Source: an uncultured Clostridium sp. | Lineage (GTDB): Bacteria > Bacillota > Clostridia > TANB77 > CAG-508 | Reading direction: 5' to 3' | Assembly (NCBI GenBank): GCA_946487895.1 | Contig: CAMLUO010000003.1 | Span: 1 to 64,000, forward strand | DNA: 64,000 nucleotides | Shown: positions 1-9,869 of the stretch, piece after piece | Numbering within the stretch: position 1 is the stretch's first letter | How the letters are laid out: every line of letters starts with the position of its first letter | Notes under the pieces: generated by a model | The model's database searches: none | Told to the model about the DNA's origin: nothing | The model's input: only the letters and a program-made list of their open reading frames with translations | Translations under genes and position numbers: made by a program

Positions 1-2106
1 AGACCTTTAGATGAAAAAGGAATTGAAAAAAATATAAAAAATATAATGGCAACAGAAACAGTAGAAAAAGAGCCAACTAGAGAATACAACAAATCAATTG
101 ACAAACAAAAAAATAATAGTAGATTTGAAGATAATAAAAATACAAAGAAAAATAAAAATAGAAGAAATAACTCACACAATGACTTTGATGAAGGAAAATT
201 AAAAACCTTAAAACAAGCAAATAGACTATCTAATATGTTTGATGACCAAGATGGTGGTATGCTTGACTATTATGACCTAACAACAGAACGTGGAAGACGT
301 GGTAAAAAGAAAAACAATAAAAATCAAGAACCACGTAATAAACAAAAAATCTTCCAATTAACAGAAATTGAAATTCCAGAAACAATAACAGTTAAAGATT
401 TAGCTGCTGAAATGAAAAAAACAACAGCAGAAGTAATCAAAAAATTATTAGGATATGGAATAATGGCAACAATAAATCAAGAAGTTGACTTTGATACAGC
501 ATTTTTAGTTGCGGGAGAATTTGGAATTACTGCAAAGAAAAAAGAAGTTGTAACAGAAGAAGACATCTTATTTGACGACTCAGAAGATAGAGAAGATGAT
601 TTAAAACCAAGACCACCAGTAATAGTTGTTATGGGACACGTAGACCATGGAAAAACATCATTACTTGATGCAGTTAGACAAACAAATGTAATAGAAGGTG
701 AAGCAGGAGGAATAACACAAGCAATTGGTGCATATCAAGTAAAAATAAATGATAGATTAATAACATTTTTAGATACACCAGGACATGAAGCCTTTACTGC
801 AATGAGAGCAAGAGGTGCTCAAATAACAGATATTGCAATATTAGTTGTTGCTGCAAATGATGGAGTAAAACCACAAACAATTGAAGCTATAAACCATGCA
901 AAATCAGCTGGAATACCAATAATTGTTGCAATAAACAAAATAGATTTACCAGATGCCAATGTAGAAAAAGTAAAACAAGAATTAATGGCATATGACTTAG
1001 TTCCAGAAGAATGGGGTGGAGATACAATATTTGTACCAATTTCTGCAAAACAACATCAAAACATAGACCAATTACTAGAAATGGTACTATTAGAAGCAGA
1101 TGTATTAGAATTAAAAGCTAACCCAAACAAACAAGCAAAAGGAACAGTAATAGAAGCAAGACTTGACAAATCAAAAGGTGCAATTGCAACTATGTTAGTG
1201 CAAAGAGGAACATTAGATGTAGGAGATACAATAGTTGTAGGTTCTTCAATAGGAAGAATAAGAGCAATGAAAGACGATAAAGGAAGAAATGTAAAAGCAG
1301 CTGGACCATCAACACCAGTAGAAATAATGGGATTAACAGAAGTACCAGAAGCAGGAGATACCTTCTATGAAGTTAAAAATGAAAAAATGGCAAAACATCT
1401 AATTGAAAGAAGAAAACGTCAAGCAAGAGAAAAAGCAATAAATAGTGCATCAAAAGTAACATTAGATAACTTATTTAGCAAAATGGAAGAAGGAGAACTA
1501 AAAGTATTAAACCTAATTGTAAAAGCAGATGTACAAGGGTCTGTTGAAGCAGTAAAACAATCATTAGAAAAATTAGAAAATGAAGAAGTAAAAGTAAAAG
1601 TAATCCACGCAGCAGTTGGAGGAGTAAACCAATCAGATGTTACACTTGCAAAAGTATCAAATGCAATAATAATAGCATTTAATGTAAGACCAGATAACAT
1701 GGCAAAAGAAATGGCAGAAAAAGATGAAGTAGAAATAAAACAATATTCAATTATTTACCAAGCAATAGAAGATGTAGAAGCTGCTATGAAAGGAATGTTA
1801 GACCCAAAATACGAAGAAAAAGTAATCGGAAATGCAGAAGTAAGACAAACATTCAAGATTTCAAATGTAGGAACTATTGCAGGAGCATATGTATTAAATG
1901 GTAAAGTAGAAAGAAATGCTGGAGTAAGAGTAATACGTGATAATGTAGTAATACATGATGGACACTTAGCAACATTAAGAAGATTTAAAGATGATGTAAA
2001 AGAAGTAACAAAAGGATTTGAATGTGGTATTCAAATAGAAAACTACAATGACATTAAAGAAGGAGACATCATTGAAGTATACATCATGGAAGAAATAAAA
2101 AGATAG
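1..2106 (+). CDS. infB: translation initiation factor IF-2 (5' end outside window)
   Basis: GTPase that delivers initiator fMet-tRNA to the 30S subunit and promotes subunit joining. The frame is open from base 1, so the true start lies upstream; the Met at 46 has no ribosome binding site and is not taken as the start. Visible order: Lys/Asn-rich N-terminal region, an IF2_N-type segment, then the G domain with [29 protein letters not shown] and SAK, then the usual C-terminal domains to a normal end. It heads the translation cluster infB-rbfA-nrnA-truB. The stop codon is followed at once by a GGGACG-type repeat. Confidence 0.97.
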   Translation, partial: RPLDEKGIEKNIKNIMATETVEKEPTREYNKSIDKQKNNSRFEDNKNTKKNKNRRNNSHNDFDEGKLKTLKQANRLSNMFDDQDGGMLDYYDLTTERGRRGKKKNNKNQEPRNKQKIFQLTEIEIPETITVKDLAAEMKKTTAEVIKKLLGYGIMATINQEVDFDTAFLVAGEFGITAKKKEVVTEEDILFDDSEDREDDLKPRPPVIVVMGHVDHGKTSLLDAVRQTNVIEGEAGGITQAIGAYQVKINDRLITFLDTPGHEAFTAMRARGAQITDIAILVVAANDGVKPQTIEAINHAKSAGIPIIVAINKIDLPDANVEKVKQELMAYDLVPEEWGGDTIFVPISAKQHQNIDQLLEMVLLEADVLELKANPNKQAKGTVIEARLDKSKGAIATMLVQRGTLDVGDTIVVGSSIGRIRAMKDDKGRNVKAAGPSTPVEIMGLTEVPEAGDTFYEVKNEKMAKHLIERRKRQAREKAINSASKVTLDNLFSKMEEGELKVLNLIVKADVQGSVEAVKQSLEKLENEEVKVKVIHAAVGGVNQSDVTLAKVSNAIIIAFNVRPDNMAKEMAEKDEVEIKQYSIIYQAIEDVEAAMKGMLDPKYEEKVIGNAEVRQTFKISNVGTIAGAYVLNGKVERNAGVRVIRDNVVIHDGHLATLRRFKDDVKEVTKGFECGIQIENYNDIKEGDIIEVYIMEEIKR

Positions 2107-2163
2107 GGATTAGGGGACGGTCCTTAAAATCCCTGAAATTAGGGATTTAGGGACGGACCTTAG
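2107..2163. repeat. GGGACG-family dispersed hairpin repeat (copy a)
   Basis: Contains GGGGACGGTCC and GGGACGGACC arms around an internal ATCCCT...AGGGAT stem. It closely matches the copy at 56744-56797, and both follow directly on a stop codon. Probably a REP-like mobile hairpin. Confidence 0.7.
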
Positions 2164-2199
2164 TAAGATATTTTAAAAAGAAAAAAGAGGAAGTTGAAA

Positions 2200-2307
2200 T
2201 TGAATAAGGATTTACAAATAAATGGGAAAAGTTTTACTGAAAAAAGGAAAAGAAGGAATAGAAGGAAGAAATTAAAAGAAAAGAAAAATGGAATTTGGAT
2301 GGGATAG
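2200..2307 (+). CDS. possible 35-aa Lys/Arg-rich small protein
   Basis: A short open frame with TTG start and AGAGGA eight bases upstream, between infB and rbfA. The product is dominated by Lys, Arg and Asn. No family is recognised. A+T/purine-rich DNA easily yields such frames, so this is only a possible gene. Confidence 0.25.
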   Translation: MNKDLQINGKSFTEKRKRRNRRKKLKEKKNGIWMG

Positions 2308-2335
2308 AGAAGATGATTAATTAGGAGGTTTTAAA

Positions 2336-2695
2336 ATGCCAGAAAATCAAACACGTCTAGGACGTATAGACGAAGAATATAGAAAAGAAATAAGTAATAT
2401 AATTAGTTATAAACTAAAAAATCCAAATGTTACAGGGTTAATCAGTGTAACAAAAGTTAAAGTAACTAATGATTTAAAATATGCAAAAGTATATGTAAGT
2501 ATACTAAATTCAAAAAATATTAAAGATACTTTAGCTGGATTAAAAAAATCTTCAGGTTTTATTAGAAGCGAATTGGCAAGAAAAGTAAACTTGAGAAATA
2601 CACCAGAATTAATATTTGAGTTAGATGATTCAATTGAATATGGTGCAAGAATTGATAGTATTTTAAAGGAGATACTGCCTAAAAAAGAAGATTAA
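2336..2695 (+). CDS. rbfA: ribosome-binding factor A
   Basis: RbfA binds the 30S subunit and assists 16S rRNA 5'-end maturation. At 119 residues it has the normal length; the single KH-type domain shows the typical start (TRLGRIDEEYRKEIS), the VSILNS segment and the ending PELIFELDDSIEYGARI. An ideal TAGGAGG lies seven bases before the ATG. It sits between infB and nrnA, the classical Firmicute order. Confidence 0.95.
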   Translation: MPENQTRLGRIDEEYRKEISNIISYKLKNPNVTGLISVTKVKVTNDLKYAKVYVSILNSKNIKDTLAGLKKSSGFIRSELARKVNLRNTPELIFELDDSIEYGARIDSILKEILPKKED

Positions 2696-2703
2696 GGAGA
2701 GTT

Positions 2704-2827
2704 GGTTGAAAAATAATTACAATTTTGGCGTCGTCAAACTTCATTTGAAATTTAATCAACGTACAAAAAGTACGTCTCATAAATTTCAAATTTGTTTTCC
2801 TAGCCAAAATTTAATTCTTTTCCAACC
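2704..2827. repeat. long inverted repeat with GTTGAAAA ends
   Basis: Outer arms GGTTGAAAA and TTTTCCAACC enclose a second pair AATTTTGGC / GCCAAAATTT and an inner stem made of TTTGAAATTTA / TAAATTTCAAA. The outer ends and the flanking AGAT.T.GT resemble the short hairpin at 60887-60912, which lacks the interior. It fills the rbfA-nrnA gap. Confidence 0.6.
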
Positions 2828-2862
2828 AGATATAGTAGTCTTAGGAAAGGAAAGTTGAAAAT

Positions 2863-3816
2863 ATGACTCTAGATGAAATATTAAAACAAATACAAAAAGC
2901 GGAAAAAATAGTAATATTAACACATGAATCACCAGATGGAGATGCAGTGGGAAGCAGTTTAGCAATGAAATTAATCTTAGAAAAACTAGAAAAAAATGCA
3001 GATGTAATAATACCAGAATATTCAAGATTATTTAATTTTTTACCATCAGCAGAGAAAATAATGATAGACTCTGAAATAAAAAACTATGATTTAGCAATAT
3101 CAGTAGATTGTGCAACGTTAAAAAGAATGGCTAAAAAAGAATACTTTGAAAATGCAAAATCAACAATAGTTATAGACCATCATGGAAGCAATACAATGTA
3201 TGGAGATTTAAACTATGTTAATCCAGCATCACCAGCATGTTGTGAAGTTATAGCTGGAATGGTAAAATATTATGAAATTGATATAACAAAAGATATTGGA
3301 ACATGCCTAATGACTGGGATTATAACTGATACTGGGGGATTTAGACATGTAGGAATAACACCAGAAACTTTTGAATTCACAGCAGACTTAATTAGATTAG
3401 GTGTAGATGTACCAGATATATATAAAAGAACCCTAAACACTAAAACAAGAGCAAATTTTGAATTATCTAAAAGAGTTATGGATAGAATGGAAATTTTAGA
3501 AGATGGCAAAGTTACTTTCACATACATGAATAAACAAGATGAAGAAGAAGTAGGAGCAGAACCTGGAGACCATGAAGGATTAGTTGAAATTGGTAGAGAT
3601 ATAGAAGGTGTGGAAGTTTCAATATTTATTAGACAAAAGGAAAATGAGGATGCATATAAAGTTTCTATGCGTTCAGGAAATAAGGTTAATGTATCTGATA
3701 TTTGTTTCTTATTTGGTGGTGGAGGACACCCAAGAGCGGCTGGTGCTTTAATACAAGGAAATGTGGAACAAGTAAAAGAAAAATTGATGAAAGAAGTAAG
3801 GAAAGCTTTAAAATAG
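2863..3816 (+). CDS. nrnA: DHH-family phosphoesterase (oligoribonuclease / pAp phosphatase, NrnA type)
   Basis: Cytoplasmic DHH-DHHA1 enzyme; relatives degrade short RNA oligonucleotides and 3'-phosphoadenosine 5'-phosphate. Visible metal-binding motifs are DGDAVGSS near residue 27, the DCAT segment, and the signature DHHGSN near residue 106; the C-terminal DHHA1 domain ends with GGGGHPRAAGA. Length (317) is typical. The start has GGAAAGGAAAG upstream. The next gene, truB, begins four bases after its stop, indicating co-transcription. Confidence 0.92.
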   Translation: MTLDEILKQIQKAEKIVILTHESPDGDAVGSSLAMKLILEKLEKNADVIIPEYSRLFNFLPSAEKIMIDSEIKNYDLAISVDCATLKRMAKKEYFENAKSTIVIDHHGSNTMYGDLNYVNPASPACCEVIAGMVKYYEIDITKDIGTCLMTGIITDTGGFRHVGITPETFEFTADLIRLGVDVPDIYKRTLNTKTRANFELSKRVMDRMEILEDGKVTFTYMNKQDEEEVGAEPGDHEGLVEIGRDIEGVEVSIFIRQKENEDAYKVSMRSGNKVNVSDICFLFGGGGHPRAAGALIQGNVEQVKEKLMKEVRKALK

Positions 3817-3820
3817 AACA

Positions 3821-4694
3821 ATGGATGGAATAATAATAATAAATAAACCAAAAAACTATACCTCGCATGACATAGTATATAAAATAAAAAAAGCAACAGG
3901 AAAAAAAGTTGGGCACACAGGAACATTAGATCCACTAGCAACAGGAGTATTGCCAATACTAATAGGAAAAGGAACATTATGCTCAAAATACGTAATAAAC
4001 CATGGCAAAACATATCAGGTAGAACTAAAATTAGGAATAAAAACAGAAACAGCAGATAGTGAAGGAAAAATAATAGAAGAAGTAGTAGTACCAGAAGAAG
4101 CATTAAAAGAAGAAACAATAAAAAAAGTTTTAAGTTCCTTTTTAGGAAAACAAAAACAAATACCACCTATATATTCAGCAATAAAAGTCAAAGGTAAAAA
4201 ACTATATGAATATGCAAGAAAAGGTGAAAAAATAGAAATAGAGCCAAGAAATATTGAAATATATAAAATAGAATTAAAAAATCTTGATAAAACCAATAAA
4301 GTTATAAGCTTTGAAGTTAGTTGCTCCAAAGGTACATATATAAGGAGTCTATGTGAAGATATAGCCCAAAAATTAGGAACAGTCCGGATATATGTTAAAC
4401 TTAAATAGAATACAAGTAGGACAATTTGATATATCAAATTCTATCACAATTGAAGAATCAAAAAAGCAAGAAGAATTCAAAAACATTATTAGCAAAAATT
4501 TAATTACTGTAGAACAATTATTCAAAGAAAAAGAAAATATTGAATTAAATGACAGAAAACTAGAATTATTTTTAAATGGAGTAAAATTAACACAAAACAA
4601 ACCTGATGGAATATATAAAATATATAACAATAATAATTTTATTGGAATAGGAATTATAAAAGACAATTTATTAAAAAGAGATATTATAATCTAA
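3821..4694 (+). CDS. truB: tRNA pseudouridine synthase B, frame broken by one base at an in-frame CGG
   Basis: TruB makes pseudouridine 55 in the T loop of tRNA. The first frame (to a stop at 4408) carries the N-terminal motif and catalytic Asp in GHTGTLDPLATG, the PPIYSAIKVKG motif and CSKGTYIRSLCEDIAQKLGT. It then runs into CGG and a premature stop. The +1 frame continues GYMLNLNRIQVGQF, exactly the conserved TruB continuation, to 4694, giving a normal length near 290 residues. One extra C at 4384/4385 separates the two. Either the ribosome shifts +1 at CGG, or this is a sequence error or fresh mutation. It follows nrnA by four bases. Confidence 0.9.
4382..4388 (+). other. candidate +1 recoding site GTC-CGG-A in truB
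   Basis: In-frame CGG at 4385-4387 after GTC. Skipping the C gives GGA (Gly) and the conserved LGTVGYM segment. An AGGA that could act as an internal Shine-Dalgarno lies just upstream, as in prfB recoding sites. Confidence 0.55.
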
Positions 4695-4716
4695 AACACT
4701 AAATAGTAATATAATA

Positions 4717-4763
4717 AAAATCACTCACATATATTTGAATAAAAGTATATGAGGAGTGATTTT
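4717..4763 (+). terminator. hairpin downstream of truB that includes the next gene's ribosome binding site
   Basis: Left arm 4717-4733 (AAAATCACTC then CATATA) pairs with right arm 4746-4763 (TATATG then GGAGTGATTTT), with one mismatch. It reads as a terminator, but the right arm also contains the GAGGAG of the following gene, so it could mask that site in read-through RNA. Confidence 0.55.
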
Positions 4764-4764
4764 A

Positions 4765-5652
4765 TTGTATTTTATTCAAGAAACTGACAAGCCTAAAATA
4801 TTATCTCAACTATTATTAATTCCAAAACTAGAAAAAGACAAAATAATATTGCCAATGTTTTTAGGCACAAAAGAAAAAAACGAGCAAAAAGAAATAAAAA
4901 ATAGAGAAAAAGACTTAAAATTAGAAAATAAGATTAAAAAACAAGAAATGCTAATTGCTAAAAAAACCAAGAAAATTTTAGACAAAACCCATTGCAAAAA
5001 AATAATATTGAGTAAAGAATTGCAAGAAAAAGAGATTTTTTGTAATCAACTATATACATACGGTTTTGAAATAAATAATGGAAGATGGCTTTTTAAAGTG
5101 TTAGCATTTGATGCAATAAATTACGCTGTTAAAAAGAACAAAATGACAGCAGAAAAGATAAAAATATCAATATTAGTCAATGAAATAGACGATATTGTTT
5201 TAGAAACAATAAATCAAATAATAAAAAAATATAAGAACATAAATATAGTTACTAATCATATGGAAAAATTTAAAAAACTAGAAGAACAAATTTTAGAAGA
5301 ATATGGGATAATGATTACCGTAAACAACAATAAGAAAAAGAGTTTAACAAAATCAGATATAATATTAAATATAGATTTTCCAAATGAATTAATTAACAAA
5401 TATAGAATTGCTGAAAAAGCAAATATAATTAATATAAGAGGAAATGTAAGAATTAAGCAAAAAAGATTTGAGGGTAAAATATATAATGATTACGAAATTA
5501 GATATGAAAATCTAGAAGAATTTGATTTTGATAAAGAAAATATATATTATAAGAAAAATATTTATGAAGCCTATATATATAAACAACAACCAATTGAGAA
5601 CATTATGAATAAAATTAGAAAAGATAAAGTGAAAATAGTTGAATTAAATTAG
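4765..5652 (+). CDS. unknown protein
   Basis: I do not recognise a family. The TTG at 4765 is chosen because GAGGAG lies eight bases upstream; the in-frame GTG at 4756 overlaps that site. The product is about 295 residues, very Lys/Ile/Asn-rich, with no signal peptide or clear membrane segment. It has a charged helical stretch at residues 35-65 and a possible globular core (ILVNEIDDIVLETINQII). It lies where ribF often follows truB in Firmicutes, but no FAD-synthetase motifs are visible. Confidence 0.8.
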   Translation: MYFIQETDKPKILSQLLLIPKLEKDKIILPMFLGTKEKNEQKEIKNREKDLKLENKIKKQEMLIAKKTKKILDKTHCKKIILSKELQEKEIFCNQLYTYGFEINNGRWLFKVLAFDAINYAVKKNKMTAEKIKISILVNEIDDIVLETINQIIKKYKNINIVTNHMEKFKKLEEQILEEYGIMITVNNNKKKSLTKSDIILNIDFPNELINKYRIAEKANIINIRGNVRIKQKRFEGKIYNDYEIRYENLEEFDFDKENIYYKKNIYEAYIYKQQPIENIMNKIRKDKVKIVELN

Positions 5653-5705
5653 ATTTTATAATATAATGTAGATGTTAAATTTTAAATTGGCAAGGAGGTA
5701 CAAAA

Positions 5706-8357
5706 ATGCCAAGTGATAATAATAGAAGAAATAGAGAACATGATAGTGAACAGACAAGAAAATATAGACCACAAAATAGAAGAAAGAAAACTGGAAAAAG
5801 AAGTACTAATAATGAGCAAACAAAAAGAGTACCAACAGGTAAGAGACCAGTACCTAAAAAAGGCAATGTAACAAATGGTAAAAAAGGAAATAGCAAAAAA
5901 GGTAAAAAGGATAAATTTAGTACAAGACATCCTAAATTAATGATGTTTATAAAAATAATGATTATTTTATTCTTATTATTATGTGTTATTGGAGCTGGAG
6001 TAGTTGCAGGAATATTTTTTGGATTATTTGGAGATGATTTTGAAATAACAAAAGAAGAACTTCAAATAGGAGTTTCAAACTCAGTCGTAGTTGATTCAAA
6101 TGGTGCAGTACTTGCAAACTTGAGTGGAGACGAAAAAAGAAAAATAATATCTCTTGAAGATATGGCAGAATATCTACCAAAAGCATATGTAGCGATAGAA
6201 GACGAAAGATTTTATGAGCATAATGGAGTGGATATAAAAAGAACAGCAGGAGCAATCCTAAACACAATATTTAGAGGAAGTTCAAGCTATGGAGGAAGTA
6301 CAATTACTCAACAATTAGTAAAAAATATAACTGAAGACGACGAGTCAGAAGGATTAGCTGGAATTTTCAGAAAAATAAGAGAATGGGCAAAAGCATATCA
6401 AGTTGAGAGAATGATATCAAAAGACCAAATTCTAGAGTTATACCTAAACATTTTATTTGTTGGTGGAGAAGGAAACTTACATGGTGTTGAACTTGGGGCA
6501 GAATATTATTTTAATAAATCTGCGAAAGATTTAACATTAGCAGAATGTGCATATATGGCAGGAATAAACAGTTCACCTATGTCATACAATCCTTTTGATG
6601 AATCAACAGACAATACAGAAAAAATAAAAGACAAAACAAAAACAGTTTTAAACAAGATGAAAGAATTAGGATATATAAATAGTGATGAAGAATATAATGC
6701 AGCAATTGCAGAAGTAGATAATGGACTAAACTTCCAAAAAGGTAAGATTTCAAGTGGTAGTGATTATTCATATCACACAGATGCAGTATTAGACCAAGTA
6801 ATAAATCAAGTAATGGAAGAAAGAGGAGTATCAAGACAAATAGCAGAAAACTATGTATATAGTAGTGGATTAACTATTTATTCAACAGTTGATACAAATG
6901 TTCAAACTAGATTAGAAGAAGAATATGCAAAAGAGAAATATATAAAATCAGGAAGAGATAAAGACAAAGATGGAAACTTAATAAATGAACATACACAATC
7001 AGGAATGGCTGTTATAGACTATAAAACAGGATATGTAGTAGGAGTAGCAGGAGGATTAGGAGAAAAAGAAGCATCTGGATGGAATAGAGCAACACAAATG
7101 AGGAGACAACAAGGGTCAGCTATAAAACCAATTGCAGATGTTGCACCAGCATTAGAAGAAGGAATAATTACACCAGCAACAGTATATGATGATGTAAAAA
7201 CAAATTTTGGTGGAGATTATGAACCTAAAAATGAAGGCGATGATTATGATGGACTTATAAATATCAGACAATTTATTGCAGTATCACATAATGTTCCAGC
7301 ATTAAAAATAATGAGAGAATTAACACCATCAAAATCATTAGAATATTTAAATAGAATGGGAATGACTTCTCTAACTAAAGAAGCAGATGATGTGTTATCA
7401 CTAGCAATTGGTGGAAGTAGCAATGGTTCAAGTCCATTAGAAATGGCAGCAGCATATGGAACAATTGCAAATGATGGAGTGTATATTACACCAACTTTCT
7501 ATACTAAAGTTGTAGACTCAAGTGGAAATACAGTATTAACACCAAAACAAGAAGAAACAAGAGTATTCTCAGAACAAACAGCATATTTAGTAAAATCAAT
7601 TACACAAGAACCAGTAACAGCAAGTAATGGTACAGCTAAATATTGTGCTATATCAGGAATTGATGTTGTAGCAAAAACTGGAACAACAGATGAAAGCTAT
7701 GATAGATGGCTTTGTGGATTTACACCATATTATGCAGCAGCAACTTGGTTTGGGTATGATAGAAATGAAGAAGTAAGAGGATTTAGTCAAAACCCAGCAG
7801 GACAAATTTGGGATGCAGTTATGACAGATATTCATAAAGGTTTAGATAAAGCATCATTTGTAAAGCCAAGTGGAATAGTAGAACAAACAGTATGTAGAAG
7901 AACAGGATGTTTAGCATCAACAGGATGTACAGAAACATATAAAGAAGTATTTGCATCAAACAATCTACCAGAAAAATGTCAAGGACATGGAAGTCAACAA
8001 ATATGTTCTGAATCTGGTAAAGTTGCAACAGCATATTGTTCACAATATTGTACGGTAACAACAAATTACTTTGGAGCAGTTATACCAAAAGAACAATTGA
8101 ATTTATGGACACCAGTGGGTGGAAGAAAATCTAGTAGTGGAACAAAAATAAACGAAGTTTGTACATTGCATACAGAACCAAAAGCAGAAGAAAAACCACC
8201 AGAAAATACAACAAATACCTCAAATACATCAAACACAAATACTTCAAATAATACAACAAACACTAATCCACCAAGCAACAATACAAGTAACACAGATAAT
8301 ACAACAAATACTACCCCACCAACAAATAACACAGATAACACAACAAACACAAATTAA
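5706..8357 (+). CDS. pbpA: penicillin-binding protein 1A (bifunctional class A PBP)
   Basis: Polymerises and cross-links peptidoglycan at the outer membrane face. Order: a Lys/Arg/Asn-rich cytoplasmic tail (about 75 residues), one membrane segment (about 78-105), a GT51 glycosyltransferase with EDERFYEHNGVD and GGSTITQQLVKN, then a transpeptidase with SAIK near residue 471 (active Ser), SHN near 527 and KTGTT near 657. A Cys-containing extension is followed by a low-complexity Asn/Thr/Ser/Pro tail of about 60 residues, probably threading the wall. AAGGAGG lies seven bases before the ATG. The symbol is by family, not strict orthology. Confidence 0.93.
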   Translation: MPSDNNRRNREHDSEQTRKYRPQNRRKKTGKRSTNNEQTKRVPTGKRPVPKKGNVTNGKKGNSKKGKKDKFSTRHPKLMMFIKIMIILFLLLCVIGAGVVAGIFFGLFGDDFEITKEELQIGVSNSVVVDSNGAVLANLSGDEKRKIISLEDMAEYLPKAYVAIEDERFYEHNGVDIKRTAGAILNTIFRGSSSYGGSTITQQLVKNITEDDESEGLAGIFRKIREWAKAYQVERMISKDQILELYLNILFVGGEGNLHGVELGAEYYFNKSAKDLTLAECAYMAGINSSPMSYNPFDESTDNTEKIKDKTKTVLNKMKELGYINSDEEYNAAIAEVDNGLNFQKGKISSGSDYSYHTDAVLDQVINQVMEERGVSRQIAENYVYSSGLTIYSTVDTNVQTRLEEEYAKEKYIKSGRDKDKDGNLINEHTQSGMAVIDYKTGYVVGVAGGLGEKEASGWNRATQMRRQQGSAIKPIADVAPALEEGIITPATVYDDVKTNFGGDYEPKNEGDDYDGLINIRQFIAVSHNVPALKIMRELTPSKSLEYLNRMGMTSLTKEADDVLSLAIGGSSNGSSPLEMAAAYGTIANDGVYITPTFYTKVVDSSGNTVLTPKQEETRVFSEQTAYLVKSITQEPVTASNGTAKYCAISGIDVVAKTGTTDESYDRWLCGFTPYYAAATWFGYDRNEEVRGFSQNPAGQIWDAVMTDIHKGLDKASFVKPSGIVEQTVCRRTGCLASTGCTETYKEVFASNNLPEKCQGHGSQQICSESGKVATAYCSQYCTVTTNYFGAVIPKEQLNLWTPVGGRKSSSGTKINEVCTLHTEPKAEEKPPENTTNTSNTSNTNTSNNTTNTNPPSNNTSNTDNTTNTTPPTNNTDNTTNTN

Positions 8358-8388
8358 TGTTGCAATTCACAGGTATCATTTTTATATA

Positions 8389-8412
8389 GCTAGGATATTA
8401 TAATATTCTAGC
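8389..8412. repeat. short perfect-type hairpin resembling fused ends of the 155-173 bp repeat family
   Basis: GCTAGGATATTA is followed directly by TAATATTCTAGC, a palindrome with one G:T position. The CTAGAATATTA arm is the terminal arm of the dispersed repeat at 62356-62509, so this may be a solo remnant. It could serve as a terminator for the PBP gene. Confidence 0.5.
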
Positions 8413-8449
8413 GAAATATTATTTAAAATGTGGAAAGGAATGAAATTAA

Positions 8450-9847
8450 TTGGATTTATTTTTTTATAATACTCTAACTAGACAAAAAGACAAATTTATA
8501 CCAATTGATGAAAATGAGATAAGGATTTATTCTTGTGGACCAACAGTATACAAAGATGCAACAATAGGAAATATGAGAACAAATATATTTCAAGATGTAT
8601 TAAGAAGAGTCTTGAGATATAATGGATACAAAATAAAACATGCAATGAATATAACAGATGTTGGACACTTAGTATCAGATGGCGATGAAGGTGAAGACAA
8701 AATGATAAAATCTGCAAAAGAAGAACACAAAACACCTTTAGAAATAGCTGAACACTATACAAAACTATTCTTTCAAGATTTAAAAGACTTAAATATAGAA
8801 ACACCTGAAATAATTTGTAAAGCAACAGACCATATACCAGAAATGTTAGAATATGTTAAAAAATTAGTAGAGAATGGATATGCATATGAAACATCAACAG
8901 CAATATATTTTGATATATCAAAATTAGACAAATATCCAATATTATCAAATTTAGATATAGAAGAGCAAAAAGCAGGAGCAAGAGTAGATGTAGACCCGGA
9001 AAAGAGAAATCCATACGACTTTGCTTTATGGATAAAAGCACCAGAAAACCATTTAATGAAATGGGATAGCCCATGGGGACCAAGTTATCCGGGTTGGCAT
9101 ATCGAATGTAGTGCAATGGGGCAGAAATATCTAGGAGAGCAATTTGATATACACACAGGAGGAATTGATTTAATACCAACACATCATGAAAATGAAATTG
9201 CACAAAGTAAAGGAGCATGCGGAAAAATACCTGCAAATTATTGGATACATGGAGAGTATCTACTAATTGATGGCGGAAAAATGTCAAAAAGCTTAGGAAA
9301 TGTATATTTAATAAAAGATATAAAAGATAGAGGTTATGACCCAATTGTATATAAACTTTTATGCTATTCATGTAGTTATAGAATAAAACTAAACTTTACA
9401 TGGGAAGGTATGGAAGCAACATCAAAATCATTAGAAAGACTTAGAAATGGATATAAAATACATAAAGAAGGAAAAGAAAAATTAGACGAAGAAGATAGAA
9501 AAAAATTAGAAGAAATAGAACATAATTTCCATGAAGCAATAAATGATGATATGAATATGCCACTTGCCATGAGTTATGTATGGGAAGCAGTAAGATATAG
9601 CAAAAAATCTCCAGAAGTTGCAGATTTACTATTAAAATTTGATACGGTTTTAGGTTTAAAAATAGATAAAGCACCTGAACAAGAAAATGTTGAAATCTCT
9701 CAAGATGTATTAGATTTAATAGAGCAAAGAAAACAAGCAAGACAGGAAAAAAATTGGGCTGAATCTGATAGATTAAGGGATTTAATCAAAGAAAAAGGTT
9801 ATGAAGTAAAAGATACAAAGGACGGAATGAACATAAGCAAAATTTAA
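8450..9847 (+). CDS. cysS: cysteinyl-tRNA synthetase
   Basis: Class I synthetase charging tRNA-Cys. Normal length (465). The TTG start is supported by AAAGGA upstream and by the standard N-terminus (LFFYNTLTRQK). Nucleotide-binding signatures are YSCGPTVYKDATIGN and GGKMSKSLGN; zinc ligands include the Cys of SCGPT, WHIECSAMG and THHENE. The HIGH-type motif reads TIGN instead of HIGN, losing the first His. The C-terminal DALR-like end (WAESDRLRDLIKEKGYEVKDT) is intact. No T-box leader is visible upstream. galE follows closely. Confidence 0.95.
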   Translation: MDLFFYNTLTRQKDKFIPIDENEIRIYSCGPTVYKDATIGNMRTNIFQDVLRRVLRYNGYKIKHAMNITDVGHLVSDGDEGEDKMIKSAKEEHKTPLEIAEHYTKLFFQDLKDLNIETPEIICKATDHIPEMLEYVKKLVENGYAYETSTAIYFDISKLDKYPILSNLDIEEQKAGARVDVDPEKRNPYDFALWIKAPENHLMKWDSPWGPSYPGWHIECSAMGQKYLGEQFDIHTGGIDLIPTHHENEIAQSKGACGKIPANYWIHGEYLLIDGGKMSKSLGNVYLIKDIKDRGYDPIVYKLLCYSCSYRIKLNFTWEGMEATSKSLERLRNGYKIHKEGKEKLDEEDRKKLEEIEHNFHEAINDDMNMPLAMSYVWEAVRYSKKSPEVADLLLKFDTVLGLKIDKAPEQENVEISQDVLDLIEQRKQARQEKNWAESDRLRDLIKEKGYEVKDTKDGMNISKI

Positions 9848-9869
9848 AAAAGAAAGGAAGATGATAATT

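Noticed and set aside
1419..1700. Long antisense frames inside infB and many other genes
   Set aside because: They are shadows produced by A/T-rich codons; no ribosome binding site, hydrophobic low-complexity products, and the sense gene is unambiguous.
4392..4694. A separate small gene after truB
   Set aside because: Its sequence is the conserved C-terminal part of TruB in the +1 frame and it lacks its own ribosome binding site.
8413..8449. T-box riboswitch before cysS (and before argS)
   Set aside because: No TGGNACCGCG-type antiterminator sequence or specifier stem is present; the argS leader is occupied by a dispersed repeat.
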